Shown here one piece after another: positions 8,133 through 16,647 of a DNA stretch of 64,000 nucleotides. How positions within the stretch are numbered: position 1 is the first letter of the stretch; each line of letters opens with the position of its first letter. The notes under the pieces are model-generated. The model had not been told where the DNA came from. It saw only the letters and a program-made list of their open reading frames with translations, and searched no databases. The DNA is from an uncultured Rhodospirillales bacterium (GTDB lineage Bacteria; Pseudomonadota; Alphaproteobacteria; CAAGCB01; CAG-977): NCBI GenBank assembly GCA_902777205.1, contig CACYSU010000006.1, forward strand, positions 1-64,000. Reading direction: 5' to 3'. The position numbers were made by a program, and so were the translations under genes.

Positions 8133-9509
8133 ATGACACGCAGCGAACGGCCGGATCTGGGCAACGACCCCGTCGGACGGCTTTTGTGGAAATTCGCGCT
8201 GCCCGCGGTCGTCGGGCTGATGATCAACGCGTCGTACAATCTGGTTGACCGCGTGTTCATCGGCAACGGCGTCGGATCGGCCGGATTGGCGGGCGTGGCC
8301 GTGTCCTTTCCGACGGCGATTTTGCAAATGGCGTTCGGGTTGATGATCGGCATCGGCGGCAGCGTCAATTTCGCGATCAGTCTGGGGCAGGGAAAGGTGC
8401 CGCGCGCGGAACGGTTTTTCACCGGCGCGGTCGAAATCATCGCCGCGATCGCCGTCGTTTTCTGCGCCGCGCATATGGTTTTCCTGAAACCGCTGCTGCG
8501 GCTGTACGGGGCGACGCCGACGATCATGCCCTATGCCGAAACGTATTTGAAAATCACGCTGTGCGGTTCCGTGTTCATGATGACGAACATGACGCTGAAC
8601 AACTTCATCCGCGCCAGCGGTTTTCCGCACATCGCGATGTTCACCATGCTGATCGGCGCGGTCGCCAACACGATTTTGGACGCGCTGTTCATCTTTGTTT
8701 TCCATTGGGGGATCGCGGGCGCGGCCTACGCGACGCTGGCGGCGCAGGCGGCGTCGTTTTGCTGGGCACTGTCGTTTTTCCTGTCGTCCAAAGCCCCCTA
8801 CCGTTTCCGCGCGAAATACGCCAGGCTGTCCCTGAAAATGGTGTCGGCGATCTGTTTTGTCGGCACGGCGCCCTTTATGATCCAGCTGGCGAACGGATTG
8901 ATGCAAACGATCATCAACAATTCGCTGGCTTTGTACGGCGGCGACGCGGCCGTGTCGGCCATGGGGGCGACGATCGCGGTGACGGTTTTGCTGTTCATGC
9001 CCGTCATCGGCCTGTGCGAAGGATCGCAGCCGGTTGTCAGCTTTAATCTGGGGGCGCGGAATTACGGCCGCGTTTTAAAGGTGTACCGGACGAACATCGC
9101 GGTATCGACGCTGTTTTTCATTGTCAGCTGCGCGATTTTGCAGCTGTTCGCGCCGCAAATCATCCGCGTTTTCAACAAAGGCGACGCGGAATTGATCCGG
9201 ATCGGCACGCATTCGCTGAAAATTATCGGGGCGATGTATCCGCTGGTCGGGCTGTCCGTCGCGACGACGTTTTTCCTGCAGGCGGTCAGAAGCCCGCGCA
9301 TGGCGGCGTTTCTGGCGCTCAGCCGCCAGCTGCTGTTCGTCATTCCGGGGATCGTCCTGCTGGGGCGGCGCATCGGGTTGAACGGCGTGTTTTACGCGTT
9401 TCCGCTGGCCGACGCCTTGGGTTTTCTGGTCGCGATTCCCGTCGCCGTCCACCTGTTCCGGAAATTCGGCGCGATGCACCGTTCGCAACAACAGGAAATC
9501 AGTCGCTGA
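8133..9509 (+). CDS. MATE-family multidrug/Na+ antiporter
   Basis: 458 aa, typical MATE length, with about 12 helices in two homologous halves. The N-terminal GRLLWKFALPAVVGLMI and DRVFIGNGVG segments and the second-half GANSYNVG-like NLGARNYGRV are characteristic. It exports cationic drugs or metabolites in exchange for Na+ or H+. An AGGGAAAGGG Shine-Dalgarno precedes the ATG. Its 3' end overlaps the converging phosphatase-like gene by 11 nt. The substrate cannot be read from the sequence. Confidence 0.88.
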   Translation: MTRSERPDLGNDPVGRLLWKFALPAVVGLMINASYNLVDRVFIGNGVGSAGLAGVAVSFPTAILQMAFGLMIGIGGSVNFAISLGQGKVPRAERFFTGAVEIIAAIAVVFCAAHMVFLKPLLRLYGATPTIMPYAETYLKITLCGSVFMMTNMTLNNFIRASGFPHIAMFTMLIGAVANTILDALFIFVFHWGIAGAAYATLAAQAASFCWALSFFLSSKAPYRFRAKYARLSLKMVSAICFVGTAPFMIQLANGLMQTIINNSLALYGGDAAVSAMGATIAVTVLLFMPVIGLCEGSQPVVSFNLGARNYGRVLKVYRTNIAVSTLFFIVSCAILQLFAPQIIRVFNKGDAELIRIGTHSLKIIGAMYPLVGLSVATTFFLQAVRSPRMAAFLALSRQLLFVIPGIVLLGRRIGLNGVFYAFPLADALGFLVAIPVAVHLFRKFGAMHRSQQQEISR

Positions 9510-10959
9510 CGGGTCTTGTCCCGTCCGGCGGCAATCCGGCCGCGGCCAGAATTTTGACAAACACGTCCGTTTGAGGGTAAACGCCGGCGAACGCGTCCGA
9601 TTTGACGCCCGCCGCGGAAACGGGGGTCGGAACGGCCGTCCGTCCCTGCGCCGCGTAACCGGTGCGCGCGCGGTCGTCCAAAATGCGCAGGACGGTCGCC
9701 TGCAGCGGGTCGAGCTTGCCGTATTTGCGCAGCAAAGCGTCGGTCTTGGGCTTGTCCGCCATACTGTGGCGGAACGCTTCGCGCAGCAGGGCGGTTTCCG
9801 CGCCCGTCAGGTCGGTTTCCAGCGTTTGCGCCGCCGTTTCGTCGCCGTTTTTGGCGGCTTCGGCCAATTCTTTTTTCTGTTCCCGCGTCAACAGGCGCAG
9901 GCCGAAGTTTTCCGTGATTTTCGGCATGAAGTTTTCCAGCGTCGCGCCCTCCGGACGACGGCGGCGGAACCGGTTGATCGCGGATTTAAAGGTGTCGATC
10001 GACACTTTCTGCGTTTTGAAAACGGCGGGCGAAACCGCACCGTCCGTTCCTAAAACCAACCCGCCCGCTTCCGCCGTTGAAGCGACGACGATCAGCGTGT
10101 CCTGCGGGTGCGCCGCGTAAAAATCGAACGCCTTTTTCACCGCCAGATCGAACGCGGCCGTTTCCGCGATCAATGCGGCCGTGTCGCGGTTTTCGGCGGC
10201 CAGCCCGATCTTTTCGCCGACCGCGACGATCAGGAAATCCCCGCCCTGCAGCTTTTCAACCGCTTTTTCGACGAACAAGGCCAAGTTCGGGGATTCCGCC
10301 TTCGCGTCCAAAGCGAACGGAACGTTTTTAAGGGCGGCGATCACTTTGCCGGACGGCATCTTTTCCCCCGCCGACACGCGGGAAACCATCCGGCGGCCGC
10401 TTTTTTTCAAAACGACATCCAAATCCTCTTTTTGAAAAGCCTTGCGCCGTTTGAAATCCTGCCCGATCAGCAGGGACAGGGGGCTGTCCTTCAGCTGGGC
10501 GGCGATGTCGTAGTAATTCTGCCGTTTTTCGCTGTGCGCGTAAAACGACGCGGCCGCCGCCGCGTCCAGCCCCGCGTCCGTCACCAACCCGACGGCGTAA
10601 CCGTTTTGCGCCATGATCGACGTGATCAGGGGCAGGGCGGGTTCTTCGCCGGAAATCATGGAAATCATACCCGCGCCCGTCGCTTTTCCGGTGGCCAGCG
10701 CGCCCGCCGCAGCCGCGTCCGCGACCGCGGGAACGGCCGTCCCCTGAACGGGCAGCGTGTCAACGAACAGGCCGCTTTCCCCCGCCATGGCGGTCAATCT
10801 GCGCTGGGCGTAGGATGCGCCGTCCGCGACGAATAAAAAGATGTGTCTGGCGACGGGGGCGGTTTTTTCACAGCCGGACAACGTCGCGGCGACGGCGGCG
10901 ACAACACACGGAAACAGCAGGGATTTTGCCTTTTTGGCCAAGAAAAGGAAAAGAAACAT
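9499..10959 (-). CDS. Alkaline-phosphatase-fold lipoprotein, probably inactive
   Basis: 486 aa. The N-terminal signal ends in lipobox LSGC (Cys30), so the mature protein is lipid-anchored. The body follows alkaline phosphatase from IFLFVADGAS (metal Asp46 kept) to the C-terminal DAFAGVYPQTDVFVKI. The active site is dismantled. The nucleophile motif D-S-A-A-S reads D81-A82-A-A-A-G, so Ser is Ala. The H-A-T-P metal motif reads LDAAAAA. RIDHAGH is replaced by KIGLAAE, ADH by AST, and the C-terminal HT motif by PT or RT. Overall length and fold are retained with no frameshift, which argues for selection as a pseudoenzyme and not decay. Its role is unknown. It is divergently transcribed from the TolC gene. 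Confidence 0.75.
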   Translation of the reverse strand: MFLFLFLAKKAKSLLFPCVVAAVAATLSGCEKTAPVARHIFLFVADGASYAQRRLTAMAGESGLFVDTLPVQGTAVPAVADAAAAGALATGKATGAGMISMISGEEPALPLITSIMAQNGYAVGLVTDAGLDAAAAASFYAHSEKRQNYYDIAAQLKDSPLSLLIGQDFKRRKAFQKEDLDVVLKKSGRRMVSRVSAGEKMPSGKVIAALKNVPFALDAKAESPNLALFVEKAVEKLQGGDFLIVAVGEKIGLAAENRDTAALIAETAAFDLAVKKAFDFYAAHPQDTLIVVASTAEAGGLVLGTDGAVSPAVFKTQKVSIDTFKSAINRFRRRRPEGATLENFMPKITENFGLRLLTREQKKELAEAAKNGDETAAQTLETDLTGAETALLREAFRHSMADKPKTDALLRKYGKLDPLQATVLRILDDRARTGYAAQGRTAVPTPVSAAGVKSDAFAGVYPQTDVFVKILAAAGLPPDGTRPVSD

Positions 10960-10996
10960 CGTTGACTCTGTATAATGGAATAAGATAACGTTGAAA

Positions 10997-12424
10997 ATGA
11001 TGCGTATTAAAAAAAACAGCCTGTGTCAAACAAAAAGATCGGCCTTTCCCCTTTTGACAAAAACAGCGGGAACGGGCGTTTTGGCGTTGACGCTTTTTTG
11101 CGTTCCGTCCGCGGCGCGGGCGGGCGGCGATCCGCTGTCGGCCGAACGGGCGGTGACGGCGCCGGCGTGTCGGGAAACGGCGCAAAACACCCCGCTGCGG
11201 TTGGGTGACGCGGTCAATCTGGCGCTGTGCCGCAATCCGGAAACGCGGCGGCTGTACATGGGGGTGATGGCCGCGGCCGCCGAATACGGGCAGGCGAAGG
11301 CCGATTACTGGCCGACCGTCGATCTGTCGGCGGGGGTGGCGCATTCCGGCCGCCACATCCGCGGCGGGGGCGAAACGGACGCTGACACGGCGACGGCGCG
11401 GCTGTCCGCGCAATGGCTGCTGTACGATTTCGGCGGGCGCGAAGCCGCGGCGCAATCCGCGCGCCAAGCTTTGGCCGCCGCGCTGGCGACGCGGTCGGAC
11501 GCGCTGCAGGGAATGATTTTCGACGTGGCCGAGGCGTACTATCTGGTGTTCGCCGCGCAGGCCGAACAAAAAAATTCGCGCGCGACGCTGGACGCCGCGC
11601 AGTCGGCCTATGACGCCGCCGCCAAACGCTACGATCTGGGGCTGGCCGCCCTGTCGGACAGGCTGCAGGCCGAAACGTCGCGGTCCGAAGCGCAGCTGAC
11701 GGTCGCCAAGGCGGACAGGGCTTTGGCCATCGCAAAGGGGAATTTGGCCGTTTTGATGAACTATTCCCCCGATTACGATCCGGAATTGGCGTCGGAAGAG
11801 CTGCCCGCCGGTTTTTCGGATATGCCGGACGACATCGACGCTTTGTTCAAAACGGCGCTGAACCGCCGCGCGGACATCGCGGCGCAAAAGGCCGCCGTCG
11901 AACAGGCGCGTTCCGATATCGCCGTGCAGGAATCGAAAAACGCGCCGTCCCTTTCCCTGTCGGCCGGATTGGGCGCGGACAAGGAATTGACGCGCGACAA
12001 AACGCGCGCGCGTTCCGACAATATCGGGGTGTCGCTGACCGTTCCTTTGTTTACGGGGTTCAAAAACACCTACCGGATCAATCAGGCGCGCTATCGGCTG
12101 GAACAAAGCGAAGCGGCGCTGAAAAAGCTGGAAAGCAATGTGAAAAACGAGGTCTGGACAACCTACCAGAACTTTTTCACCGCGAAAAAAACGTACGAGA
12201 TTTCTCAAACCATGCTGGCGTCGGCCGACCAGAACGCGCAGGTCGCGCTGGGGGCGTACAAGGCGGGGCGCGGCAGCATCCTGAACGTTTTGGACGCGCA
12301 ATCGAAACTGGCGGACGCGCGGACGACGAACAGCCGGTCGCTTTACGAACTGCTGATCGCCAGAACAAACATCGTCAGAAAAATCGGGCTGATCGACCCG
12401 TTCAAAGCCGGAAAAGGATTTTAA
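10997..12424 (+). CDS. TolC-family outer-membrane efflux protein
   Basis: About 475 aa. The Sec signal peptide has a hydrophobic core GVLALTLFCVPSAARA ending near residue 40. Two outer-membrane efflux repeats follow (LRLGDAVNLALCRNPE at the start of the first) with long coiled-coil helices. It forms the outer-membrane duct for the adaptor and ABC proteins encoded directly downstream. The start is uncertain: ATG 10997 or 11000, or TTG 10991; none has a strong Shine-Dalgarno. A TATAAT at 10971-10976 serves as -10. MacA begins 3 bases after the stop. Confidence 0.88.
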   Translation: MMRIKKNSLCQTKRSAFPLLTKTAGTGVLALTLFCVPSAARAGGDPLSAERAVTAPACRETAQNTPLRLGDAVNLALCRNPETRRLYMGVMAAAAEYGQAKADYWPTVDLSAGVAHSGRHIRGGGETDADTATARLSAQWLLYDFGGREAAAQSARQALAAALATRSDALQGMIFDVAEAYYLVFAAQAEQKNSRATLDAAQSAYDAAAKRYDLGLAALSDRLQAETSRSEAQLTVAKADRALAIAKGNLAVLMNYSPDYDPELASEELPAGFSDMPDDIDALFKTALNRRADIAAQKAAVEQARSDIAVQESKNAPSLSLSAGLGADKELTRDKTRARSDNIGVSLTVPLFTGFKNTYRINQARYRLEQSEAALKKLESNVKNEVWTTYQNFFTAKKTYEISQTMLASADQNAQVALGAYKAGRGSILNVLDAQSKLADARTTNSRSLYELLIARTNIVRKIGLIDPFKAGKGF

Positions 12425-12427
12425 CCG

Positions 12428-13576
12428 ATGAAAAAGACTTTGATCATTTTAATCGTTTTGGCTCTGGCGGCCGGCGGGTTTCTGTATTACCGCCACGCGA
12501 CGAAACCGGCGGCGGCCGTTTACGACACGACGACCGTGACCAAGGGCGACATCCGCGTTGACGTTTCCGCGACCGGCACGATCCAGCCCGTCAACATTGT
12601 CAGCGTCGGCACGCAGGTGTCCGGCATCATCGAAAAGGTTTACGTCGATTACAACGACGCCGTCAAAAAGGGCGATTTGATCGCGCAGCTGGAAACCTTT
12701 ACGCTGGAAGAGGATTTGAAAGAGGCGCGCGCCGCCGTCACCGACGCCAAAGCGCGGCTGGATTACGCCCGATTGAACGCCAAACGCAACCGCGAACTGT
12801 TCAAACAGAATTTCATCGCCCGCTATGAATCCGAAGAGGCCGATCTGGCCGCCGTGAACGCGCAGTCCGCGTATGACAAGGCCGTCGCCCAGGAACGCAA
12901 GGCGAAACGCAATCTGGGCTATGCGAACATCGTTTCCCCCGTTGACGGCATCATCGTCACCCGCGTGGTCGAGGAAGGCCAGACCGTCGCGTCGTCGTTC
13001 CAAACGCCGGAGCTGTTCACGATCGCCGAGGATTTGACGAAAATGCAGATCGAAGCCCAGATTTCCGAAGCCGACATCGGCCAGATCAAACAGGGGCTGC
13101 CGGTCGATTTCACCGTTGACACGTTTCCGTCCGACACGTTCAAAGGCACGGTGTCCCAAGTTCGCCTGCAGCCGACGGAGGATTCCAAGGTCGTCATGTA
13201 CACGGTCGTCATTTCCATTTCCAACGACGATCTGCGCTTGCTGCCCGGCATGACGGCGTATGTCACGATCACGGTTCAGGAAAAGCGCGACACCTTGAAA
13301 TTGCAGAATATGGCGTTCCAATTCCGTCCCTCGGAAAAGGGCGTCAAAACCAAAAAGAAAGGCAACCGCCGGTCGAACGAGGAACGGCGCCGCATCATCC
13401 GCGAACGCAAATCCTTGAAACCCGATCAGGCGATCGTGTATGTGCTGGAAAACGGCGCGCCCGCCGCCCGCACCGTGACCAAAGGCATTTCCAACCTGCT
13501 GGACACGGAGATACTGGACGGGTTGAAAGAGGGCGACAAAGTCGTTTTAGAGGATTTGTCGGACAATCCGGCCTGA
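12428..13576 (+). CDS. macA: MacA-like periplasmic adaptor of an ABC exporter
   Basis: 382 aa. It has one N-terminal membrane anchor (about residues 4-22), a lipoyl/barrel-sandwich half (VSVGTQVSGIIEKVYVDYNDAVKKGD), a coiled-coil hairpin (about 95-170), the second lipoyl half (SPVDGIIVTRVVEEGQTV), a beta-barrel and a membrane-proximal domain. This is the MacA/HlyD order. A basic insert, VKTKKKGNRRSNEERRR, near residue 300 is unusual for MacA and interrupts the membrane-proximal region. It links the inner-membrane ABC complex to the TolC-like duct. Confidence 0.88.
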   Translation: MKKTLIILIVLALAAGGFLYYRHATKPAAAVYDTTTVTKGDIRVDVSATGTIQPVNIVSVGTQVSGIIEKVYVDYNDAVKKGDLIAQLETFTLEEDLKEARAAVTDAKARLDYARLNAKRNRELFKQNFIARYESEEADLAAVNAQSAYDKAVAQERKAKRNLGYANIVSPVDGIIVTRVVEEGQTVASSFQTPELFTIAEDLTKMQIEAQISEADIGQIKQGLPVDFTVDTFPSDTFKGTVSQVRLQPTEDSKVVMYTVVISISNDDLRLLPGMTAYVTITVQEKRDTLKLQNMAFQFRPSEKGVKTKKKGNRRSNEERRRIIRERKSLKPDQAIVYVLENGAPAARTVTKGISNLLDTEILDGLKEGDKVVLEDLSDNPA

Positions 13577-13592
13577 ACGGGGATCGCGCGCC

Positions 13593-14312
13593 ATGCCTGA
13601 AAAAGTCATTGAAATCAAAGACGTGTGCAAAACCTACTTTATGGCCGGCGGCATGAAGCAGGACGTGCTGAAACACGTCGATATGACGGTGGAACGCGGC
13701 GAATTCGTCGCGATCATGGGGCCGTCCGGCGCGGGCAAATCCACGTTTATGAACATTCTGGGGTGTCTCGACCGGCCGACAAGCGGGACTTACATCCTTG
13801 GCGGCAAAGAGGTTTCCGCCATGACCGACGCGGAGCTGGCGCGCATCCGCAACCGGATGATCGGGTTCGTTTTCCAAGGGTTCAACCTGTTGATGCGCCG
13901 CACGCTGACGGACAACGTCGCGCTGCCCCTGATTTACGCCGACGACACGGACAAGGCCGGACGGATCAAACGCGCCGTCGAAAAGCTGGAGCTGGTCGGG
14001 CTGCGCGGATTTACCGACCGCTATCCCAACCAGATATCCGGCGGAATGCAGCAGCGCGTCGCCATCGCGCGGGCGTTGATCAACGCGCCGGAAATGATTT
14101 TGGCCGACGAACCGACCGGCAATCTGGACAGCAAAACCAGCGACGAAATCATGCTGTTTTTGCAGCAGCTGAACCGTGACCGCGGCATTACGATCGTGCT
14201 GGTCACCCACGAACCCGACATCGCCGCCTATGCCAAGCGGCTGGTCAGAATCGTTGACGGCCGGATCGCTTACGACGGGGATGTCAAAGCTTATATGGAA
14301 CAGCAGAAATGA
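13593..14312 (+). CDS. MacB/LolD-type ABC transporter ATPase
   Basis: 239 aa. Walker A GPSGAGKS (about 41-48), the Q-loop in FVFQGFNLL, signature SGGMQQR, Walker B MILADEPTGNLD and the H-loop VTHE are all intact. It belongs to the MacB/LolD/FtsE group that powers mechanotransmission-type exporters. In this operon the ATPase and permease are separate genes (as in YknY/YknZ), whereas E. coli MacB is one fused chain. The stop overlaps the permease ATG (ATGA). Confidence 0.9.
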   Translation: MPEKVIEIKDVCKTYFMAGGMKQDVLKHVDMTVERGEFVAIMGPSGAGKSTFMNILGCLDRPTSGTYILGGKEVSAMTDAELARIRNRMIGFVFQGFNLLMRRTLTDNVALPLIYADDTDKAGRIKRAVEKLELVGLRGFTDRYPNQISGGMQQRVAIARALINAPEMILADEPTGNLDSKTSDEIMLFLQQLNRDRGITIVLVTHEPDIAAYAKRLVRIVDGRIAYDGDVKAYMEQQK

Positions 14313-15526
14313 TGATCGGATCCGTTTTTCACGAGGCCTGCCTGTCCATGACGGGAAACAAACTCCGGTCGTTTTTGACGACGTTGGGGATCATCATCGG
14401 CGTGTGCGCCGTCGTGATGATGGTCGCCGCCGGCCAAACGGTGCAGAACATCATTCAGGAACGGTTCGTCGCAATGGGGGCGAACCTGCTGATCATCCAT
14501 TCCCAACGCCCCAAAGCGGCCGTCCGAACGTCGGGGCCCATGACCTCAATCACTTTGGACGACGCGCTGGCCATGAAAAAACTGCGCGGCATGGATGTCG
14601 TCGCGCCCGTCCTGCAAACCAGCCGGCAAGCCATCAACGGCCCCAACAACTGGAGCGTTTCAATCATCGGCACGACGCCGGATTATTTGAAAACGGCCAA
14701 CTGGGAAATCGCCGCCGGCCGCGGATTGGACGATCAGGATATCAGACGCGGGACGACGAACGTCGTCATCGGCGCCGAAGTCGTTTCCGAACTCTATCCC
14801 TACGAAGACCCGCTGGGCAAAACGATCCGCATCGGCAACCAGCCGTTCAATATCGTCGGCGTTTTAAAGGAAAAAGGGTCGAATTCCGGCGGCGCGAATC
14901 AGGATTCGTCCGTGATGATGCCGCTTTTGACCGTCCAGCGCCGGTTCAACCGGTACGCCAAACTGAACGCCGTCAACCATATCGCCGTCAAATTTTCGGA
15001 AACGGAAAATCTGAACGTCGTCGAACGGCGCATTTCGCGCTTTTTGCGTGCCCGCCATAAAATCAAGGACGAAGACCCCGACGATTTCCGCATTTTCAAC
15101 ATCGCCGAATTTGTTGAAAACATCCGGCTGGTCGGCACGGTGCTGTCGGTTTTGCTGGCGGCGATCGCGTCCATTTCACTGGTCGTCGGGGCGATCGGCA
15201 TTGTGAACATGATGCTGGTTTCCGTGACCGAACGCACGCGCGAAATCGGCATCCGCAAAGCTTTGGGCGCGCCGAATGGGTGGATCATGCTGCAATTTTT
15301 GTTTGAAGCGGTTCTGATCTCCATGGTCGGCGGCACGATCGGGCTGGTTTTGGGGATCGGATTGTCGCAGCTGGGCGGGTATTGGTACGATGTCCGCGTT
15401 CCGTTCAGCCTGTGGCCGGTGGCGCTGTCGTTTACGGTCGCGCTGGTCGTCGGCGTCGTTTCCGGCGTCTTTCCGGCCTATAAGGCGATGAAGCTGGATC
15501 CGATCGAAGCCCTGCGGTATCAGTAA
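14309..15526 (+). CDS. MacB-type ABC transporter permease
   Basis: 405 aa. An N-terminal membrane helix (LRSFLTTLGIIIGVCAVVMM) is followed by a large periplasmic MacB_PCD domain (about 50-270) and three C-terminal FtsX-type helices with the conserved GIRKALGAP and the ending KAMKLDPIEALRYQ. With the ATPase, MacA and TolC genes it completes a tripartite exporter, probably for a peptide, lipid or drug. A strong bidirectional terminator follows 25 bases after the stop. Confidence 0.9.
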   Translation: MMIGSVFHEACLSMTGNKLRSFLTTLGIIIGVCAVVMMVAAGQTVQNIIQERFVAMGANLLIIHSQRPKAAVRTSGPMTSITLDDALAMKKLRGMDVVAPVLQTSRQAINGPNNWSVSIIGTTPDYLKTANWEIAAGRGLDDQDIRRGTTNVVIGAEVVSELYPYEDPLGKTIRIGNQPFNIVGVLKEKGSNSGGANQDSSVMMPLLTVQRRFNRYAKLNAVNHIAVKFSETENLNVVERRISRFLRARHKIKDEDPDDFRIFNIAEFVENIRLVGTVLSVLLAAIASISLVVGAIGIVNMMLVSVTERTREIGIRKALGAPNGWIMLQFLFEAVLISMVGGTIGLVLGIGLSQLGGYWYDVRVPFSLWPVALSFTVALVVGVVSGVFPAYKAMKLDPIEALRYQ

Positions 15527-15551
15527 TTTTCATTATGGCGCGTCGGGATAT

Positions 15552-15583
15552 AAAAAAGGGAGGTTTTCGCCTCCCTTTTTTCT
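15552..15583. terminator. Bidirectional intrinsic terminator
   Basis: Stem GGGAGG (15558-15563) / CCTCCC (15570-15575), loop TTTTCG, with A and T tracts on both sides. It serves the exporter operon on + and the HdeD-like gene on -. Confidence 0.9.
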
Positions 15584-16119
15584 TAACCGGCCGTCATCTT
15601 TTTCATGGCGGCGTATTCGGCGACGCTCAACCCGCCGTACAGGATCAGATAAATCCCCAGCATCAGCGAAATGGTGAACGCGCCGACCGCCGGATGCGCA
15701 AGGATCAGCATTCCGAACACCAATCCCGCAATGCCGGAAACCAGTGTCCACGTCCATGATTTCAAACCGGCCGATCGGGCATCCATCGCGAACGCGATCT
15801 GGATGACGCCGACGCAAACCACCCACAACGCCAGCAAAACGGTCAGCGACGCCGCCGTCACGCCCAGATTGGTGATCAAAACCAGTCCGACGATGATGTC
15901 CAACAGTCCCAAGGCCAGAAATCCGCCCGATTTGAGGGTTCTGAACACGGCCAGATAGCCGATGCCGCCCAACAAAAACGCGGCACCCAGATACAGCGCC
16001 GTCGCCAACAAAACGGCGTCCGGATTCAACGCGACCCAAACGCCCGCCAAAATCATCAGTATTCCGAAAAACAGCAAACCTTTGTTCGGTTTGAAGCCGG
16101 AGGATTCGACAATGATCAT
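15583..16119 (-). CDS. HdeD/DUF308-family membrane protein
   Basis: 178 aa when started at ATG 16119 (MIIVESSG), which has GGAG 6 bases upstream; an ATG at 16137 lacks one. It has six hydrophobic segments rich in Gly and Ala with the DUF308 pattern (LLFFGILMILAGVWVALNP, then repeated LLGIYLILYGG type units). E. coli HdeD is an acid-resistance membrane protein, but most family members are uncharacterised. It stands alone between a terminator and the yjhX promoter region. Confidence 0.75.
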   Translation of the reverse strand: MIIVESSGFKPNKGLLFFGILMILAGVWVALNPDAVLLATALYLGAAFLLGGIGYLAVFRTLKSGGFLALGLLDIIVGLVLITNLGVTAASLTVLLALWVVCVGVIQIAFAMDARSAGLKSWTWTLVSGIAGLVFGMLILAHPAVGAFTISLMLGIYLILYGGLSVAEYAAMKKMTAG

Positions 16120-16191
16120 TTCAAACTCCAGAAACATTAAGCCTATGGAAAAATATGGGGCTTGATCCGGCCGGTTTCAATATGTTCTTTG

Positions 16192-16220
16192 TTGGATAAA
16201 TTGATTTTCCGTGCTATAAT
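16192..16220 (+). promoter_or_regulatory. Promoter of the yjhX-yjhQ leader
   Basis: TTGGAT at 16192-16197 and perfect TATAAT at 16215-16220 with a 17-bp spacer. The predicted start site near 16227 leaves only about 10 nt before the leader ORF. Confidence 0.75.
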
Positions 16221-16237
16221 CCCTCTGTTTTAATCCT

Positions 16238-16315
16238 ATGCACAAGAGGGTGTATGTCGGGAATTGCAATCGGTCGGTAACAGGCTTTAACAGCCTTGGT
16301 TGCCGGAAAAAATGA
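16238..16315 (+). CDS. Leader peptide ORF (25 codons) of the yjhX operon
   Basis: ATG 16238 to TGA 16313-16315. The peptide begins MHKRVYVGNCNRSV and ends GCRKK. There is no clear Shine-Dalgarno, and the ATG is about 10 nt from the predicted transcript start. Codons 13-23 run through a stable hairpin (16274-16306), and the stop codon lies inside the 5' arm of an intrinsic terminator (16307-16357). E. coli topAI (yjhX) is, to my knowledge, likewise controlled by a leader ORF (toiL) that responds to ribosome-targeting antibiotics. No peptide similarity to that ORF is claimed. Confidence 0.5.
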   Translation: MHKRVYVGNCNRSVTGFNSLGCRKK

Positions 16316-16357
16316 ACGGCGCTGACGCTTTGTCCGCGCCAAGGTGTTTATTTTTTT
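16307..16357 (+). terminator. Intrinsic terminator within the yjhX leader
   Basis: GGCGC/GCGCC core with a flanking A-tract/T-tract stem and seven T residues, 18 nt upstream of the yjhX ATG. The leader ORF stop codon is embedded in its 5' arm. Confidence 0.6.
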
Positions 16358-16374
16358 GATTGCGGAATTCCGAT

Positions 16375-16632
16375 ATGAATATTTCCAAAGCAGAACAAAG
16401 GACGCTGCACGTCCTCGCACAGGGCGGGCGCATCGTCCACACGCGCGACGATCGGGGCAAAATCACGCAAATCGTTTGCTATAACCGCGACGGTTTCGTT
16501 TTGGCCGATTGCACAATGGCCGTTTTTATGAAATTGCGCGCGAAACGGCTGATTTCGTCGAAACAGGGCGCGCCGTACCGCGTCACGGCCAAAGGATTGG
16601 CCGCCGTGCGTCCCCAACCCGACAACAGATGA
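16375..16632 (+). CDS. yjhX: YjhX/TopAI-family toxin (topoisomerase I inhibitor)
   Basis: 85 aa starting at ATG 16375 ([10 protein letters not shown]). It follows E. coli YjhX along its full length by eye: EQRTLHVLA, the GGRI and CYxRxG stretches, LADCT(L/M)AVF, and the identical C-terminus QPDNR. In E. coli, YjhX binds and inhibits DNA topoisomerase I, and YjhQ is its antitoxin. The gene for a GNAT protein starts 16 bases downstream, matching that gene order. Expression should depend on the leader/attenuator just upstream. Toxicity here is inferred from the family. Confidence 0.88.
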   Translation: MNISKAEQRTLHVLAQGGRIVHTRDDRGKITQIVCYNRDGFVLADCTMAVFMKLRAKRLISSKQGAPYRVTAKGLAAVRPQPDNR

Positions 16633-16647
16633 AAGAAAGGATTTGAA

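Larger units (their letters stand above)
16238..16357 (+). ncRNA. Attenuator-like structured leader RNA
   Basis: Hand folding gives four elements. H1: ATGCAC/GTGTAT around 16238-16254. H2: GGTAAC + AGGCT (16276-16286) with AGCCT + GTTGCC (16292-16304), extended to 16274-16306. Terminator: A-rich 5' arm 16307-16317 plus GGCGC (16318-16322), paired with GCGCC (16336-16340) and GTTTATTTTTT (16346-16356), with a small inner GAC/GTC stem. Antiterminator: TGCCG (16301-16305) with CGGCG (16317-16321), which excludes both H2 and the terminator. A ribosome stalled over the 5' arm of H2 would favour the antiterminator and read-through into yjhX. Confidence 0.55.
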
